A stretch of 64,000 nt of DNA from Zeus faber (lineage: Eukaryota; Chordata; Actinopteri; Zeiformes; Zeidae), in the NCBI GenBank assembly GCA_960531495.1, contig OY482862.1:473504-537503 (forward strand). The letters are read 5' to 3'. Position numbers and translations under genes: made by a program. This document shows positions 10,830 through 64,000 of this stretch, in pieces (the stretch's first letter is position 1; the number at the start of each line of letters is the position of its first letter). The notes beneath the pieces were generated by a model, which was not told the DNA's origin, made no database searches, and worked only from the letters and a program-made list of their open reading frames with translations.

Positions 10830-13430
10830 CAAGCCAGTGTATCGTCATTGCCGGTCCCAAGCCTGGGTGAATAGAGAGGGTAGGTCAGGAAGGGTCGAGG
10901 CCCGGGTTAACAACGGGCGCCACTGGTGCCGTTAGCCAACGGGTGCCAGTGGAAATTGTGCTACTGTCAGCTGAAGGAGAAGAACAGGGGGAAGGCGTGT
11001 CTGGAGACAGCATGAGAGGAAGAAGGGTAGGAGAGTAGAGTTAAGAGTAGGAACTTTGAACATTGGCACTATGAAGGGGAAAGAGAGAGAGCTGGCTGAC
11101 ATAATGGAGAGAAGGAAGGTAGCTGTACTATGTGTACAAGAGACCAGGTGGGAGGGGAGTAAGTCCAGGAGTATCGGAGCCAGGTACAAACTTCTACCAT
11201 GGAGTTTAGATAGTCTTCAAGGAAGAATATGTCAAGAGAGTTTTGGAGGTGACGAGAGTGTCGGACAGAGTGATGAGCATGAAACTGGCAATTGATTGAT
11301 TGATAATGAATGTTGTCAGTGCATATGCTCCCTAAATTGGGTGTGAGATGGAAGAGAAAGAAGAATTCTTTACTGAGTTGGATGTAGTGGTGGAGAGCGT
11401 CCCCAAGGGAGAGAGAGTGGTCGTTGGAGCAGATCTCAATGGGCATGTTTGCGAAGGGATCAGAGACATAGGGGAGAAGAAGGAGATGGGTAGGTATGGT
11501 GTCAAGGAGAGGAACGTGGAAGGACAGATGGTGGTGGATTTCGCCAAAAGGATGGAATTGGCTGTTGTGAATTTGTATTCCAAGAAGAGGGAGGAACACA
11601 GGGTGACATACAAGAGTGGGGGATGGTGCACACAGGTGGACCCTATGTTACGCAGGAGGTGCAATCTGAAAGAGATTAGTGACTGCAAAGTGGTGGTAGG
11701 GGAGTGTGTTGCTAGGCAGCATCAGATGGTGGTCTGTAGGATACTCTGGAGGCCAAGAAGAGGAAGAAAGTGAAAGAAGAGCCAAAGATAAAATGTGGAA
11801 GTTGAAAAAGGAGGAGTGTTGCATGAAATTTAGGGAAGAGTTAAGCAGTCAATAGGTGGGAATGAACGGTTACCAGATGACTGGAAAACAACTGCCGCAT
11901 TGGCAAGACAAAGGGACCAAGCTGGGAAGGATGTACAGCAAGTTAGGGTGATAAAGGATAATGATGGGACTGTGCTGACTAGTGAGGAGAGTGTGTTGAG
12001 AAGGTGGAAGGAGAACTTTGAGGAGTTGATGAATGAATAAAATGAGAGGGAGAGAAGAGTGGATTATGTGGGGATAGTGGATCAAGAAGTGCAGCAAATT
12101 AGCAAGGATGAGATGAGAACAACATTAAAGAAGATGAAGAGTGGAAAGGCAGTTGGATCAGATGACATACCTGGGGAAGCATGGAAATGTTTAGATGAGA
12201 TGGCAGCGGCATTCCTAACGAGACTGTTAAAAAACATCATGGAAAGGTAGAGGATGCCGGAGGAGTGGAGAAGAAGTGTACTGATACCCATCTTCAAGAT
12301 AAGGGAGACATACAGAGCTGTAGTAACTACAGGCGAATAAAGTTGATCAGCCACAGCATGAAGCTACAGTGGGGCAAAAAAGTATTTAGTCAGCCACCAA
12401 TTGTGCAAGTTCTCCCACTTAAAAAGATGAGAGAGGCCTGTAATTTTCATCATAGGTACACTTCGACTATGAGAGACAGAATGGGGGGAAAGAATCCAGG
12501 AAAATAACATTGTAGGATTTTTAATGAATTAATTGGTAAATTCCTCTGTAAAATAAGTATTTGGTCACCTACAAACAAGCAAGATTTCTGGCTTTCACAG
12601 ACCTGTAACTTTTTCTTTAAGAGGCTCCTCTGTCCTCCACTCGTTACCTGTATTAATGGCACCTGTTTGAACTCGTTATCAGTAAAAAAGACACCTGTCT
12701 TTTTCATCTGCATGGAGGAATGGGCCAAAATACCAGCAACAGTGTGTGAAAACATTGTGAAGACTTACAGAAAACGTTTGACCTCTGTCATTGCAAACAA
12801 AGGGTAGATAACAAAGTATTGAGATGAACTTTTGTTATTGACCAAATACTTATTTTCCACCATAATTTGCAAATAAATTCTTTAAAAATCAGACAATGTG
12901 ATTTTCTGGATTTTTTTTCTCATTTTGTCTCTCATACCTGAGGTGAACCTATGATGAAAATTACAGGCCTCTCTCATCTTTTTAAGTGGGAGAACTTGCA
13001 CAATTGGTGGCTGACTAAATACTTTTTTGCCCCACTGTATGGGAAAGGGTAGTGGAGGCTGGATTAAGAGGAGAGGTGGGTATCAGCGAGCAGCAGTATG
13101 GTTTCATGCCAGGAAAGAGTACTACAGATGCAATATTTGCTTTAAGAATGCTGATGGAAAAGTACAGGGAAGGCCAGAGGGAGTTGCACTGCGTCTTTGT
13201 GGATTTAGAGAGAGTATATGATCGGGTGCCGAGAAAGGAAGTGTGGTATTGCATGAGGAAGTCGGGGTGGCAGAGAGGTATGTAAGTTTGGTACAGGATA
13301 TGTATGAGGGCAGTCAGACAGTAGTATGGTCCGCAGTAGGCATAACAATGGCATTCAAATTGGAGGTGGGATTGCATCAAGGATCAGCTCTGAGCCCTTT
13401 CTTGTTTGATAAATTGGTGCATCCATTGTG
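10830..13430 (+). mobile_element. RTE-clade LINE, truncated at 3' end and interrupted by a Tc1-like insertion
   Basis: The apurinic-endonuclease part (about 11040-11770) has VLCVQETRW and a GADLNGHVCEG region. The reverse-transcriptase part has GSDDIPGEAWKCL (about 12150) and, after the insertion, SEQQYGFMPGKSTTDAIFAL, VFVDLERVYDRVPRKEVW and GLHQGSALSPFLF, then breaks off before the catalytic YADD. These are hallmark RTE-family motifs. Several frameshifts and stops make it dead. The reading frame resumes exactly across the insertion if the inserted DNA and one TA are removed. Confidence 0.88.
12367..13037 (+). mobile_element. internally deleted Tc1/mariner-like element nested in the RTE LINE
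   Basis: Begins CAGTGGGGCAAAAAAGTATT and ends with the inverted form finishing GCCCCACTG, flanked by TA on both sides (12365-12366 and 13038-13039). The inverted repeats are about 100 bp or longer. About 670 bp remain. The body keeps only the last codons of a transposase ([18 protein letters not shown] at about 12717-12770), so it cannot move itself. Confidence 0.92.
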
Positions 13431-13708
13431 GCTCACTTTCTTTATGTTATGGCTCACTTAGGTCATGTTGTGCAATTTTTATTTGTGTTTTGTCTATTTG
13501 CATGTGTTTTCTTAAATTGTAGTGCGTTGAGCTCTCAGGGTCATATTATTTCAGAGTCTGCTGCAGGCCCCCACTGGTCATGTGTTGAATTGTATCTTGC
13601 GGACGTGTTGCATTTCTGAGGACATGCAATGCTCCAAAGGAACGCAGGATACATTGGGCAGCCATTTTGCGTACGCATTTGGGTAGTTAGAAGGAAGTAT
13701 TCTGCATT

Positions 13709-14251
13709 GACCCGATTATAAGACAGGGTTTTTTTCCTGGAAATACGTCTGAAAGGTAGGTAGAAAAATAAAAAAATGAAACATATGCATTAGCAGGAGT
13801 GTTTCAATCTGTTTCCGCACACATACCCTAAACTTTCGAACAACGGCAACACACTGTCCTCATCCGATCCACCACTCACTCTCCATTGCTGTTGTAGTTC
13901 ACTGGGAACCCAACATTTTCCCATACAGTTAATTTTAAAGAAGCAGGTGGGTCTTCTTGCTCCTGTGTGTCTGACTCATTTGCACTCGCCATAGTGTGAC
14001 TGACTCCGTCAGAGGCGCAATCAGCTTGAGCCAAGCTTAGCAAGCTAGGCTTCTGGGTGTAACTCGTGCTTGTGAAATTTAGTTCCACACGTACATTCAT
14101 CAATCTTCCCACAATACCTACAACTGCATGCTGCGTTATCATTATTTTCAAATAAAATTACGCTCTACATAAAAACAAGATTTGGTCTTTAAAAAGTATT
14201 TTTCAAAAACTGAGTCTTGAAAAACGGGGGTCGTCCTATAATCAGGGCCAA
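13709..14251 (-). mobile_element. hAT-like element with a BED-finger transposase fragment
   Basis: Inverted ends: TTGACCCGATTATAAGAC on the left and the complement of GTCCTATAATCAGGGCCAA on the right. On the minus strand a frame (13876-14151) contains SLKLTVWENVGFPVNYNSNG, which matches the start of the BED zinc finger in ZBED-type hAT transposases (typically SxVWxxFGFPVxY), then stops before the Cys/His ligands. It is therefore a non-autonomous remnant. Terminal 8-bp duplications could not be confirmed. Confidence 0.65.
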
Positions 14252-14579
14252 CTAATATTCGTGTCACTACGGTATTAGGGCCGTTGCTGGTTCAAATCAG
14301 CACAAAGTGTGGAGGGAGGATGCTGACGTTGATTCATGTTTGTGGAGAGTAGAGAGCTACTAAAAAATATTAAAAAAAAGGTAAGGGAAAAAAGAAAGGC
14401 GGACTGTGAAACCACAATCATTGTCCGAATAAATGTAGTGGTTGGAAATTACTCTTTTAAAAGGCTGCTAAGATCCCAACAATCCTATCCTGTTTGATAA
14501 GTTATAATCACACTTTAAAAAATATATATTTATTTTTCATGTTTTTCTCAATGGCAACTCTTGTCTTCTCAGGTGGAGT

Positions 14580-14600
14580 ATGATGGAGTTCTCTCTCTAA
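14580..14600 (+). promoter_or_regulatory. short upstream ORF in candidate ENOX1 exon 1
   Basis: Two consecutive ATG codons followed by GAG TTC TCT CTC and TAA make a six-codon uORF 76 nt before the proposed start. A further ATG at 14605 has a poor context, stays open to the donor and would run about four codons into exon 2, overlapping the main start in another frame. Together these suggest possible translational damping; this is inference. Confidence 0.4.
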
Positions 14601-14675
14601 CTGAATGACTCCGTCTGTCTGTTTGGATCTGATGAGAGGAACACAGGGACAGCAGAGAAGAGGCGACCACCTGCA

Positions 14676-56833
<42,158 letters not shown>

Positions 56834-57065
56834 CAAATTCCAGGCTGATGACCTTGGATAGTTACTTTCAATTCAAGATGTTCAAAATACATTCTCCTCA
56901 CCAAGGATACAGAGGATACACAATACTGTGTATTGGGCTACCATGCTACCGTGTATCTACCTCCCCAACTTATCTGTCTTCTTCACACTGACTAGACCGG
57001 ATAGTATACATTCACATATACTATGTATATATACTGCTGTTTAGAAGAGTCAACATTTTCTTAAG

Positions 57066-58116
57066 CTGCTTTCACACATGCACTGTAACCCTGAAATGAT
57101 CCGGTATGTGTGAATTCAAGTGTCAGAATCATTTGACCCAGACATTACTCAGACTTTACCAAGCCAGCAAAAGTCCAGGTAATATCTAATTGAGCTGTAT
57201 GTGTGAACAGAGCAGGTAATTGTCCGGATCATTCACAGCGAGTGAGTGGGCGTGTCGTGTGTTGATGAAGTCTCTATCATGTGCTAGTTATTTACCTTTG
57301 TGCGGATCTTCGTGCACAGAGTGTAGCCGCTGCATACTCCTTTCTGCTTTCTTATTATTCCTTTCCACATTCTCGGTTATATTGCGGATATGTCCAAATA
57401 CATGGAGTATCAACGCAAAAAAAAGCCCAACTACTGATAAGTCTGTAGCCTCATCCACCATCTTGGGTGAGCTGTAAAACTCCACAGTGTCATTGCGTCA
57501 TGTCCTGCCTCCTGCATGCTCTACCCAGGCTCCGCCCCTCATTGTGTTAGGCCCACGGCCTCCCAGCGCCACTAGAGGCCGCCCTTGCCCCATCTGCAGC
57601 TCCCTACTCGAGCCCAATTGCACACACCTGGGATCAATTACCTGCACAGTATTTAGTCTCAGCTTCCTAGCCATTCCTTTCCAGACCGTCAACTAGCTTA
57701 CCCGAGTTGTACAGCGGCTGGATCAGTTCCAAGTTCCAGTTCCTAGTTTATGTCTCGTTGTCTCATCTTCCCCTTACCTGCTTGTCTCCTCTCGTCGACC
57801 CAGTCTGTCTCTCCAAATCCAGCCAGCCCGGTTTACCTGCCTGTCTCTGCTCGTCGACCAAGGCTGCCCGTCCTTCTCCATCCAGCCTGGTTCCCCCTCT
57901 CTCCACCCAGATCCTGGACCCCTTCTCCTGGTCATCATCGTCCCTGCCCAGCCCTGCTCCATCTCTACCTGACCGGGTCCCCCTGGCCAGCTCCACCGTC
58001 CAGGCTAATAAACATCCTTTGCCTGGGTAACTCCAGAGTTACCCTTTCACACACAGCAAAAAAAACAATTAATAATCAGATCCAGACATGTCCAGAGTGC
58101 ATGTGTGAAAGCAGCT
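57066..58116. mobile_element. TIR element carrying an inserted LTR-like repeat
   Basis: Left end AGCTGCTTTCACACATGCA; right end TGCATGTGTGAAAGCAGCT, a perfect 19-bp inverted repeat. Between them, 57066-57485 and 58035-58116 look like the host element and 57495-58030 looks like an insertion. A clean target duplication was not found for the outer element. Confidence 0.78.
57495..58030 (+). repeat. LTR-like repeat, copy 2
   Basis: Related to 660-1171 by the block GCCCACGGCCTCCCAGCGCC and ACTAGAGGCCGC and by CACACACCTG. It carries CTAATAAACATCC near its 3' end. Pyrimidine-rich central part. Opposite orientation to copy 1. Confidence 0.6.
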
Positions 58117-58494
58117 CTTGTTAGCTGGTTCATCCTTCAATGATAACAAGTGGTTAGGTTGACCCAAGTGTCCTCTGTTGCATTATCTGGCCAGGATCTA
58201 CTGTAGTAGGTCTAGTAATTCTTCTCACTGCTGTGCTAATAACACACTACAGAAAAATCCAAGTTACACTGAGGAGAAAATAAATCCTGTGTGAAGCCTT
58301 TTTACAATTCTAACTAGAAAATAAAACATGAATCAGATTATTGAATAAATGAATACATGGAGAGATTACATGAAGACACTGCTATGCAGATTAAGCAATG
58401 AATATGACTTAATAATGACAACAGCAAAAATGAATCGTGTGAACATAATGACCAACACATCCTATTAGTAAGGGTAAACATTAGACACAAACAT

Positions 58495-58655
58495 TTACAT
58501 CTCAACGTCTGTGTCATCATCAGGGGAGCCTCCAAGTCTTTGTCTTGGGATTGGTGGGTGGCTGCGGTCTTCCTCCAAGTTTATGGAAACACCGTCCGTT
58601 GTACACTGATGCTCTGGGCTGCCCGTACAACCTCCCCCTCCCCCATTGTTCTGAA
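58495..58655 (-). CDS. unrecognised possible terminal exon
   Basis: On the minus strand an acceptor-like TTTCTATTTCAG precedes NNGGGGGCTGSPEHQCTTDG, a short charged run, and SPDDDTDVEM with TAA at 58495-58497. It reads like an acidic C-terminus, but I recognise no family. It may be a host gene tail, a domesticated or dead transposon exon, or chance. Confidence 0.25.
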
Positions 58656-59334
58656 ATAGAAATAACATATATACAAAAATCATCAGCAAATACTGCGAAG
58701 CCTGGGATTTTGTAATGTTAACTTAATTCTCTAACCATCCCCCTTTTTGACACATGGTCCCTAAACAAGTACAGTAATGAAAAAGGTGGCTGGGGAGATA
58801 TGGCTTCCCCTGCGGACTATACCAAATGCATTGTGACCATAACCTTTGGCCTTCCACAGTGACAGTTCAGTGCCTGTGCCTGTATTTGGAGGGAGGAAGG
58901 TTAGTGAGGAATTCAGTATCCTCAGTGGAGGAGAAACCATTATCAGATTAGCAATATGAGCAATAACAGACAGAGGCGGCTTTAGCAGCTGCGGCGGCTT
59001 TTGCTGCTGCGTCAGCTCCGGCATTTCCTTCAGAGGTGAAAACAGCCCCCCATCTCGGGAAAGGAGCATCCTATGATCTCGTGAGAATGCATAGATGCAT
59101 AGAGAATACAGATGCAACATGCCCAGCTTACTAGCATGAACTAGCATGAACAGCATGAATTAAAACACTGACAATCTACTCCAACTCAGACAAATGACAA
59201 AGGGAATTGCAAAAAACAAACAAAAAAAAAACACACTACACACACTATGCAAATCCAAAGTAGAGGACATTGAGGATTATATTGATTATTAGTATAATGA
59301 GTCCGTAATTAAGGAGTATTAGGACCATAACAAC

Positions 59335-59643
59335 CCGTCCAAGAGGAAGAAGGCAGACTCAGGTACAGCTACAGACTATCTAATACCCAGCACTGTAGAG
59401 ATTAGTGTCTTGGAAGAGATAAACAAAAAGTTGGACATGCTTGGTTCGCTTCTCGAAGACATCACCAAAATTAACGCCATCCTTGATTTCCTGCACTGCA
59501 TGGTCGGCAAGATGAAAAAAGACATGAAGATATGTAGCCCTATAAACTTCCTGCAATACTTGGACAATAAAAAGGAATGTAAAGGAGAGAGACTTTACTT
59601 CAACACAGTACGTGATCCAAGTTTAGACCATTCACAAACCTGA
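59335..59643 (+). pseudogene. possible LINE ORF1-like coiled-coil fragment
   Basis: A frame with SKRKKADSGTATDYL, then EEINKKLDMLGSLLEDITKI and KMKKDMK, resembles the basic leader and coiled coil of L1-type ORF1. No RRM-like part follows. Weak assignment; it lies upstream of unrelated LINE fragments. Confidence 0.35.
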
Positions 59644-59774
59644 AATAATTACAAGTCCCCGCGTTCGTCTGACATTATAAAACAATATGAGGGATCTTAC
59701 TCTTGGCGACGGTTGGCAATAAAATAATCCACATAATAGAACATAATATAATTTCAACCTCATAAATGAAACGG

Positions 59775-60525
59775 TGAATATCCTCAAGTCCTTCTACTCT
59801 GGAGCAGTGGAGAGCATCCTGACAGACAACACCACTGCCTGGTTTGGGAACTGTACTGCTTTGAACAGGCGGGCCATGCAGAGGGTTGTGTGTTCAGCCG
59901 AATGTACCACTGGAACTACCCTCCCCTCCCTGCTGGACCTATACACCAGGAGGTGTAGTAGCAGAGCCCGCAGGATCATGAAGGATCCTCATCATCCCAA
60001 CGACGGACCGTTCCAGCTGCAATTGGGCCAGCGCCTCTGCAGTCACACAGCGATGACAGAGAGACTGAGACAGAGTTGCTCCCGCAAGCCATAAGGACTG
60101 TCAATGCTGAACTCACCAGGGGTGAGTTCTTAACAAAATAACAAAATGCACTGAGTCCCTTACACAAGCCCAACTGCCTTACTGTACTGTATGTAGCATA
60201 CTGTACTGCATACTGTATCGCTGTTCTGGGTTACTGCATACTGCGCTGTATTGCTGTTCTGTTCGGTGTTACTTTATTGCTGTGTTGTACTGTTGTATAC
60301 TGTACTGTATATCTCCATACTCACTTTATTCACATGCACTTTACTGCACATATCTGTATATACAAATAGCCTATCCCATATACATATATATAACTCTAGT
60401 CCCTTCTATTTTGTACCCCCACTTTGTATTATCTTTTTGAGTCTTATTTTATTTTTATTTTTTTTCATTTATATTATTCGATTCACTAACTGCATTACGT
60501 TTGAGGAATCAGTTAGTTTCAGTTA
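59775..60525 (+). mobile_element. LINE 3'-end fragment
   Basis: KSFYSGAVESILTDNTTAWF, the NRRAMQRVVCSAE region, YTRRCSSRARRIMKDPHHPN and QLGQRLCS match the last part of a Jockey/Rex-type ORF2, with a frameshift near its end. It is followed by a non-coding AT-rich tail with repeated TACTGTA motifs. Confidence 0.7.
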
Positions 60526-60654
60526 GTTAGCGAGGTAGGAATTAGGTGAGCTATTATGTTCAGTTTACTAACTATTGTGCATAATCTCCAGGTGTGTTGC
60601 AAAGACATTTTACTGTAGTTACAGTATGTATGAAAGTGTGTATATATATGTCCT

Positions 60655-63600
60655 GGCTGGTGGCGGTTTAACATCTTAATTCTGACAGGTAAAGTATTGA
60701 GAATGGACATCCTTCATTGAACTGAATGACTCTCCAGAAATCTCACCATCCTTACTCTGGGAAATGGCAACGGCAGCTCTGAGAGGTAGTATTATTTCAT
60801 TCTCCAAAAGGAAAATGAAAGGACAGGAATGCCAAAATGAAGAAAAACTATTAAAAGACTTGCACTCCCAACAAGCCCACTCAAACTGAGCAAATCCTAA
60901 ATCCAGATCCAGACAATTACATTTCAACTTGATAATATCATCCATCAAAAGACATCATTCTTCATTCAACAAGCAAGAGCGAATTATTTTCAATTCATTG
61001 ACAAATCAGGTAAATTTTTTGTCAATCAATTGAAACACTTATTAGATCCATCAAAGATCCACAGGGTAGGATAACACACATCACAAACACAAACATCAAT
61101 GAAATATTCAGAGACTTTTATAATAAGCTATATCACTCAGATAATGAATCAAAGAGATCAAACATTCACTCATTCCTCGATGATATCGACGTTTCTAAAC
61201 TATCTACAGAGCAGGCTACCACAATAGATCAACCACTTACTGTAGAAGAACTCAGGGAAGCTCTCTTCTTTATGCCCAACGATAAATAACCTGGATCAGA
61301 TAGCTACCCAGTGCAATTCTATATACAATTCTGGCCACCTATATCCCCACTATTCATCAAAACGGTGATAGAGATTAAGTCAACCTCCACAATGCCGCCA
61401 CACATAAATACTGCTTTCATTTCACTTTTGCTCAAACCCAATAAACAGCCAACCCTCACCTGCAGTTATAGACCCATAAGCCAAATTTATTGTGATTTAA
61501 AGATCATTAGTAAAACACTAACAGAATTGAAAATGTAATTCCATTTATAATTCACCCAGACCAAACAGGCTTTGTCAAGGGCAGACACTCATCCAGCAAT
61601 ATGCGCCGTTTATTCAGCATATATCAGAGGAACAACTTAAATATTGTTATTGCTTCTTTAGATTCAGAAAAACATTTGACAGAGTTAATTGGACGTGTCT
61701 CTTTTCAACCCTCAACAAATTTGGCTTTAGAGAGCGACTCATTCAATGGATCAGAATTCTGTACAACTCACCATCTGCCTCTGTCATCACCAATGGTTAC
61801 ACTTTACAACATTCCACTCTACAATGTGGCACAAGACAAGGATGTTGACTCTCCCCTTTATTGTTTGCCATCTTTATTGAACCCCTTGCAGTGGCCATCC
61901 ATCAAAACAGTAATATCATTGGCATCCGAACAGCAAACTCTGTTCAAAAAATCAGTTTATATGCAAACGATATCTTGTTATATTTATGGAACCCAATGTC
62001 ATCCCTACCCCAAGTGTTCAATCTTATATCTAAATAATCAGCTATCGCAGACTTTTCAATAAACTGGACTAAAACCACAGTCATACTACTCAGTGTGGAA
62101 GACTGGAATGCTGTAAACCAGAAACTTCCCCTAACCTTCACAAAGGGCAACATTGGATACCTTGGTATTTATATCTTCACCACCTTTGATCCATTGCTCA
62201 AATCCATTGAAAAAGACCTCACTCGATGGAACAACCTACCCATCTCATTAATTGGTAGGATAACAGCAGTGAAAATGAATATAATACCAAAAATAAATGA
62301 TATATTTTAAATGAAACCAGTCCAACCAACAGTAAATTGCTATATCATCTTGACTTAATAATCAATTAATTCTACTGGAAACACAAGAAACCGAGAATTA
62401 AACTACCACCATTACAGAAAAGACAGAAAAATACAAAGACTGTGGAGGGAATGCAGCCCCAAACTTCAGATACTACTATTTAGCAAACGATCTTTAATTT
62501 ATAATTAAATTGTTAAACCAGAGCAACAATTGGGCCATGGATGGCGAGACATTAAACAAACAGAATGCCAGGATTTATCAATATCTGAACTTACAGAATC
62601 TATCAAGAAACATAATTGCTTTAAAAACCTAATTCATCGCAACAACTCAGTCAACCTGGTGGAAGTTCATCAAACTCAGAGTTACACTCTATCTCCAAAC
62701 AAATTCACTCCAATCTGGCACAACCCGGATTTTCTGGTTAAAAACAGATCAATAATCTTCAGGTCTTGGGAAAGACAAGGACCTACTCATCTGGGACACA
62801 TCTTTGAAAACAATTTGCTCATATCTTCCCCAACCTTAATCCAAAGGTATAATATTGGTGGTCAGAGTTTTCTGCAATTCCTTCAACTGCAGCAGTCTCT
62901 GAAAGTCAAAATCAAATGAACAAACAACATCCTACAACCATCTCCGATGATTGACCATCTCACTCATAGTCACTCATAATCATTTTTAAACCCCTTTTCC
63001 ACAATATACAAACTTTTATTAAAAACAGATGACACTGTGTCTTTACCTACCATGGAATGGGAAACAGACCTTGCGGGTTCTACACATCAACCTGTGGAAG
63101 CTTATTTGCAAACACCTTTTCTATGACTCGCACATATCACCCAACACAAAATGTTCAAAATAGGTTTCGTGGATAAAGGAGTTTGTTCTCGCTGTTCCCT
63201 TAATACCAGAGATGACTTCTCTCATGCAATCTGGCTCTGCCCACCTATCCAAACATTCTGGACCAACCACCACTCACCAAGATGTTATCAATCCTTCTGG
63301 GTCACAGAAGGATTGATAGCCTTAACAATTGCCAAGAAAATAATATTACTCAATTGGAAAAAAATAGATAATCTCCCCAAATCCCAATGGTTACATTTTT
63401 CAATAGAATACATCTCAATGGAAAAACTATTGGCAATATCCAAAATCAAGGTTGATTCATTTAACGAAATATGGGCTACTTTTATCACTCACATAACTCC
63501 AGCCATTAATAATTGAGTCTTCACAAGTCTGGGCAATGTTGTGGTCTTTTGGGGCATGTGGGGGTCCCTCGGGTCTCACCGAGGCTCTGCGGTTGGTTAG

Positions 63601-64000
63601 GTGCTGAGTCGCTGTGCCGACATCTGTGGCACTTGGTGATGTGGGCATGGGGGGGTTCCAGGCCCCACAAGGTGTTAGTGGGGCTGGGTGGTGGCACCCA
63701 CTCTTGTCCCTGTGTTAAGCTGGCCGGTCTCTGGCCCAGGCGGGGGGCGGTGGCATGTGGCTGGCATCAGTGTGTTGGTTTGAGGTGTGGTTGCAGGTTT
63801 GGGGCTCCAGTGGGAGGCCTCCTGCCCGGCCTGCTGCACCCCTGCATGTATCTGGTTGTGCTTCGTCTATCTCTCCCAGTGCCTGAACTCAAACTCAGTA
63901 TATACCCCACACGATAGTCTTAGGGTTTGCGGGACAGGTGGGGTGCGAGTTATGTGGGTAAGGATGCAGCAGGCGGCTGCAATCTTGCCCATCATGCTCC
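60655..64000 (+). mobile_element. L1-like LINE, sense copy, runs off the window
   Basis: 5'-truncated. From 60655 it parallels the complement of 32690 downward. Reverse transcriptase pieces: SYRPISQIYCDLKIISKTLT (61458), PDQTGFVKGRHSS (61556), and the catalytic segment at 61960-61971 reading YAND instead of YADD. The C-terminal CSRCSLNTRDDFSHAIWLCP zinc-finger-like part and ISMEKLLAISKIKVDSFNEI (63151-63516) end in TGA. A GC-rich 3' untranslated region starts at 63517 and is cut by the window end. Confidence 0.87.

Noticed and set aside
57750-58124. 124-residue frame in a pyrimidine-rich region downstream of ENOX1
   Set aside because: Pyrimidine-rich LTR-like repeat; Pro/Ser/Leu composition only, with overlapping open frames on both strands.

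Overview
The window is a vertebrate nuclear segment, almost certainly from a ray-finned (teleost) fish. The evidence is intron-split coding sequence with canonical GT/AG sites, long (CA)n, (CT)n and (GATG)n microsatellites, and a fish-typical transposon mix (Tc1-like, hAT and mariner MITEs, RTE, L1-like and L2/Rex1-like LINEs, a Gypsy LTR element, tRNA-derived SINEs). I cannot name the species.

One host gene explains nearly all cellular coding sequence. It is an ENOX1-type ecto-NOX disulfide-thiol exchanger on the + strand. Thirteen internal and terminal coding exons (19805 to 55354) join in phase with no frame break. A plausible initiator exon at 14573-14727 fits the phase of the next exon and gives a predicted protein of about 638 residues, close to the roughly 640 of vertebrate ENOX1. 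The exons encode a proline-rich N-terminal segment, an RRM, a conserved helical middle, an acidic EEEMEMSDD stretch, a coiled coil, and a C-terminal domain with HVH and GVGATLEKRW motifs.

Layout: 1-14.5 kb is non-coding and repeat-rich. It holds an LTR-like repeat, a foldback element in unusual order, a SINE, GC-box-like minisatellite units, an RTE LINE interrupted by a Tc1 relative, and a BED-finger hAT remnant. 14.5-19.8 kb is intron 1, with two adjacent perfect hairpins and a decayed Gypsy element that has lost its reverse transcriptase. 19.8-27.7 kb holds exons 2-6. 27.7-35.4 kb is one intron filled by an antisense L1-like LINE and a hAT-like MITE. 35.4-55.4 kb holds exons 7-14 between LINE, SINE, Tc1 and MITE insertions. 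55.4-64 kb is downstream sequence with a TIR element carrying an LTR-like insertion, LINE fragments, and a second L1-like copy that runs off the end in the opposite orientation to the first.

I saw no clear new multi-gene system. The most distinctive signals are structural: the non-palindromic A-B-A'-B' inverted repeats, the paired perfect hairpins, the nested and internally deleted transposons, the inverted L1 pair flanking half of ENOX1, a C20 tract at a splice acceptor, and a dispersed minisatellite unit carrying ETS-like and CRE-like sites. All repeat boundaries and family names were read by eye and are approximate.
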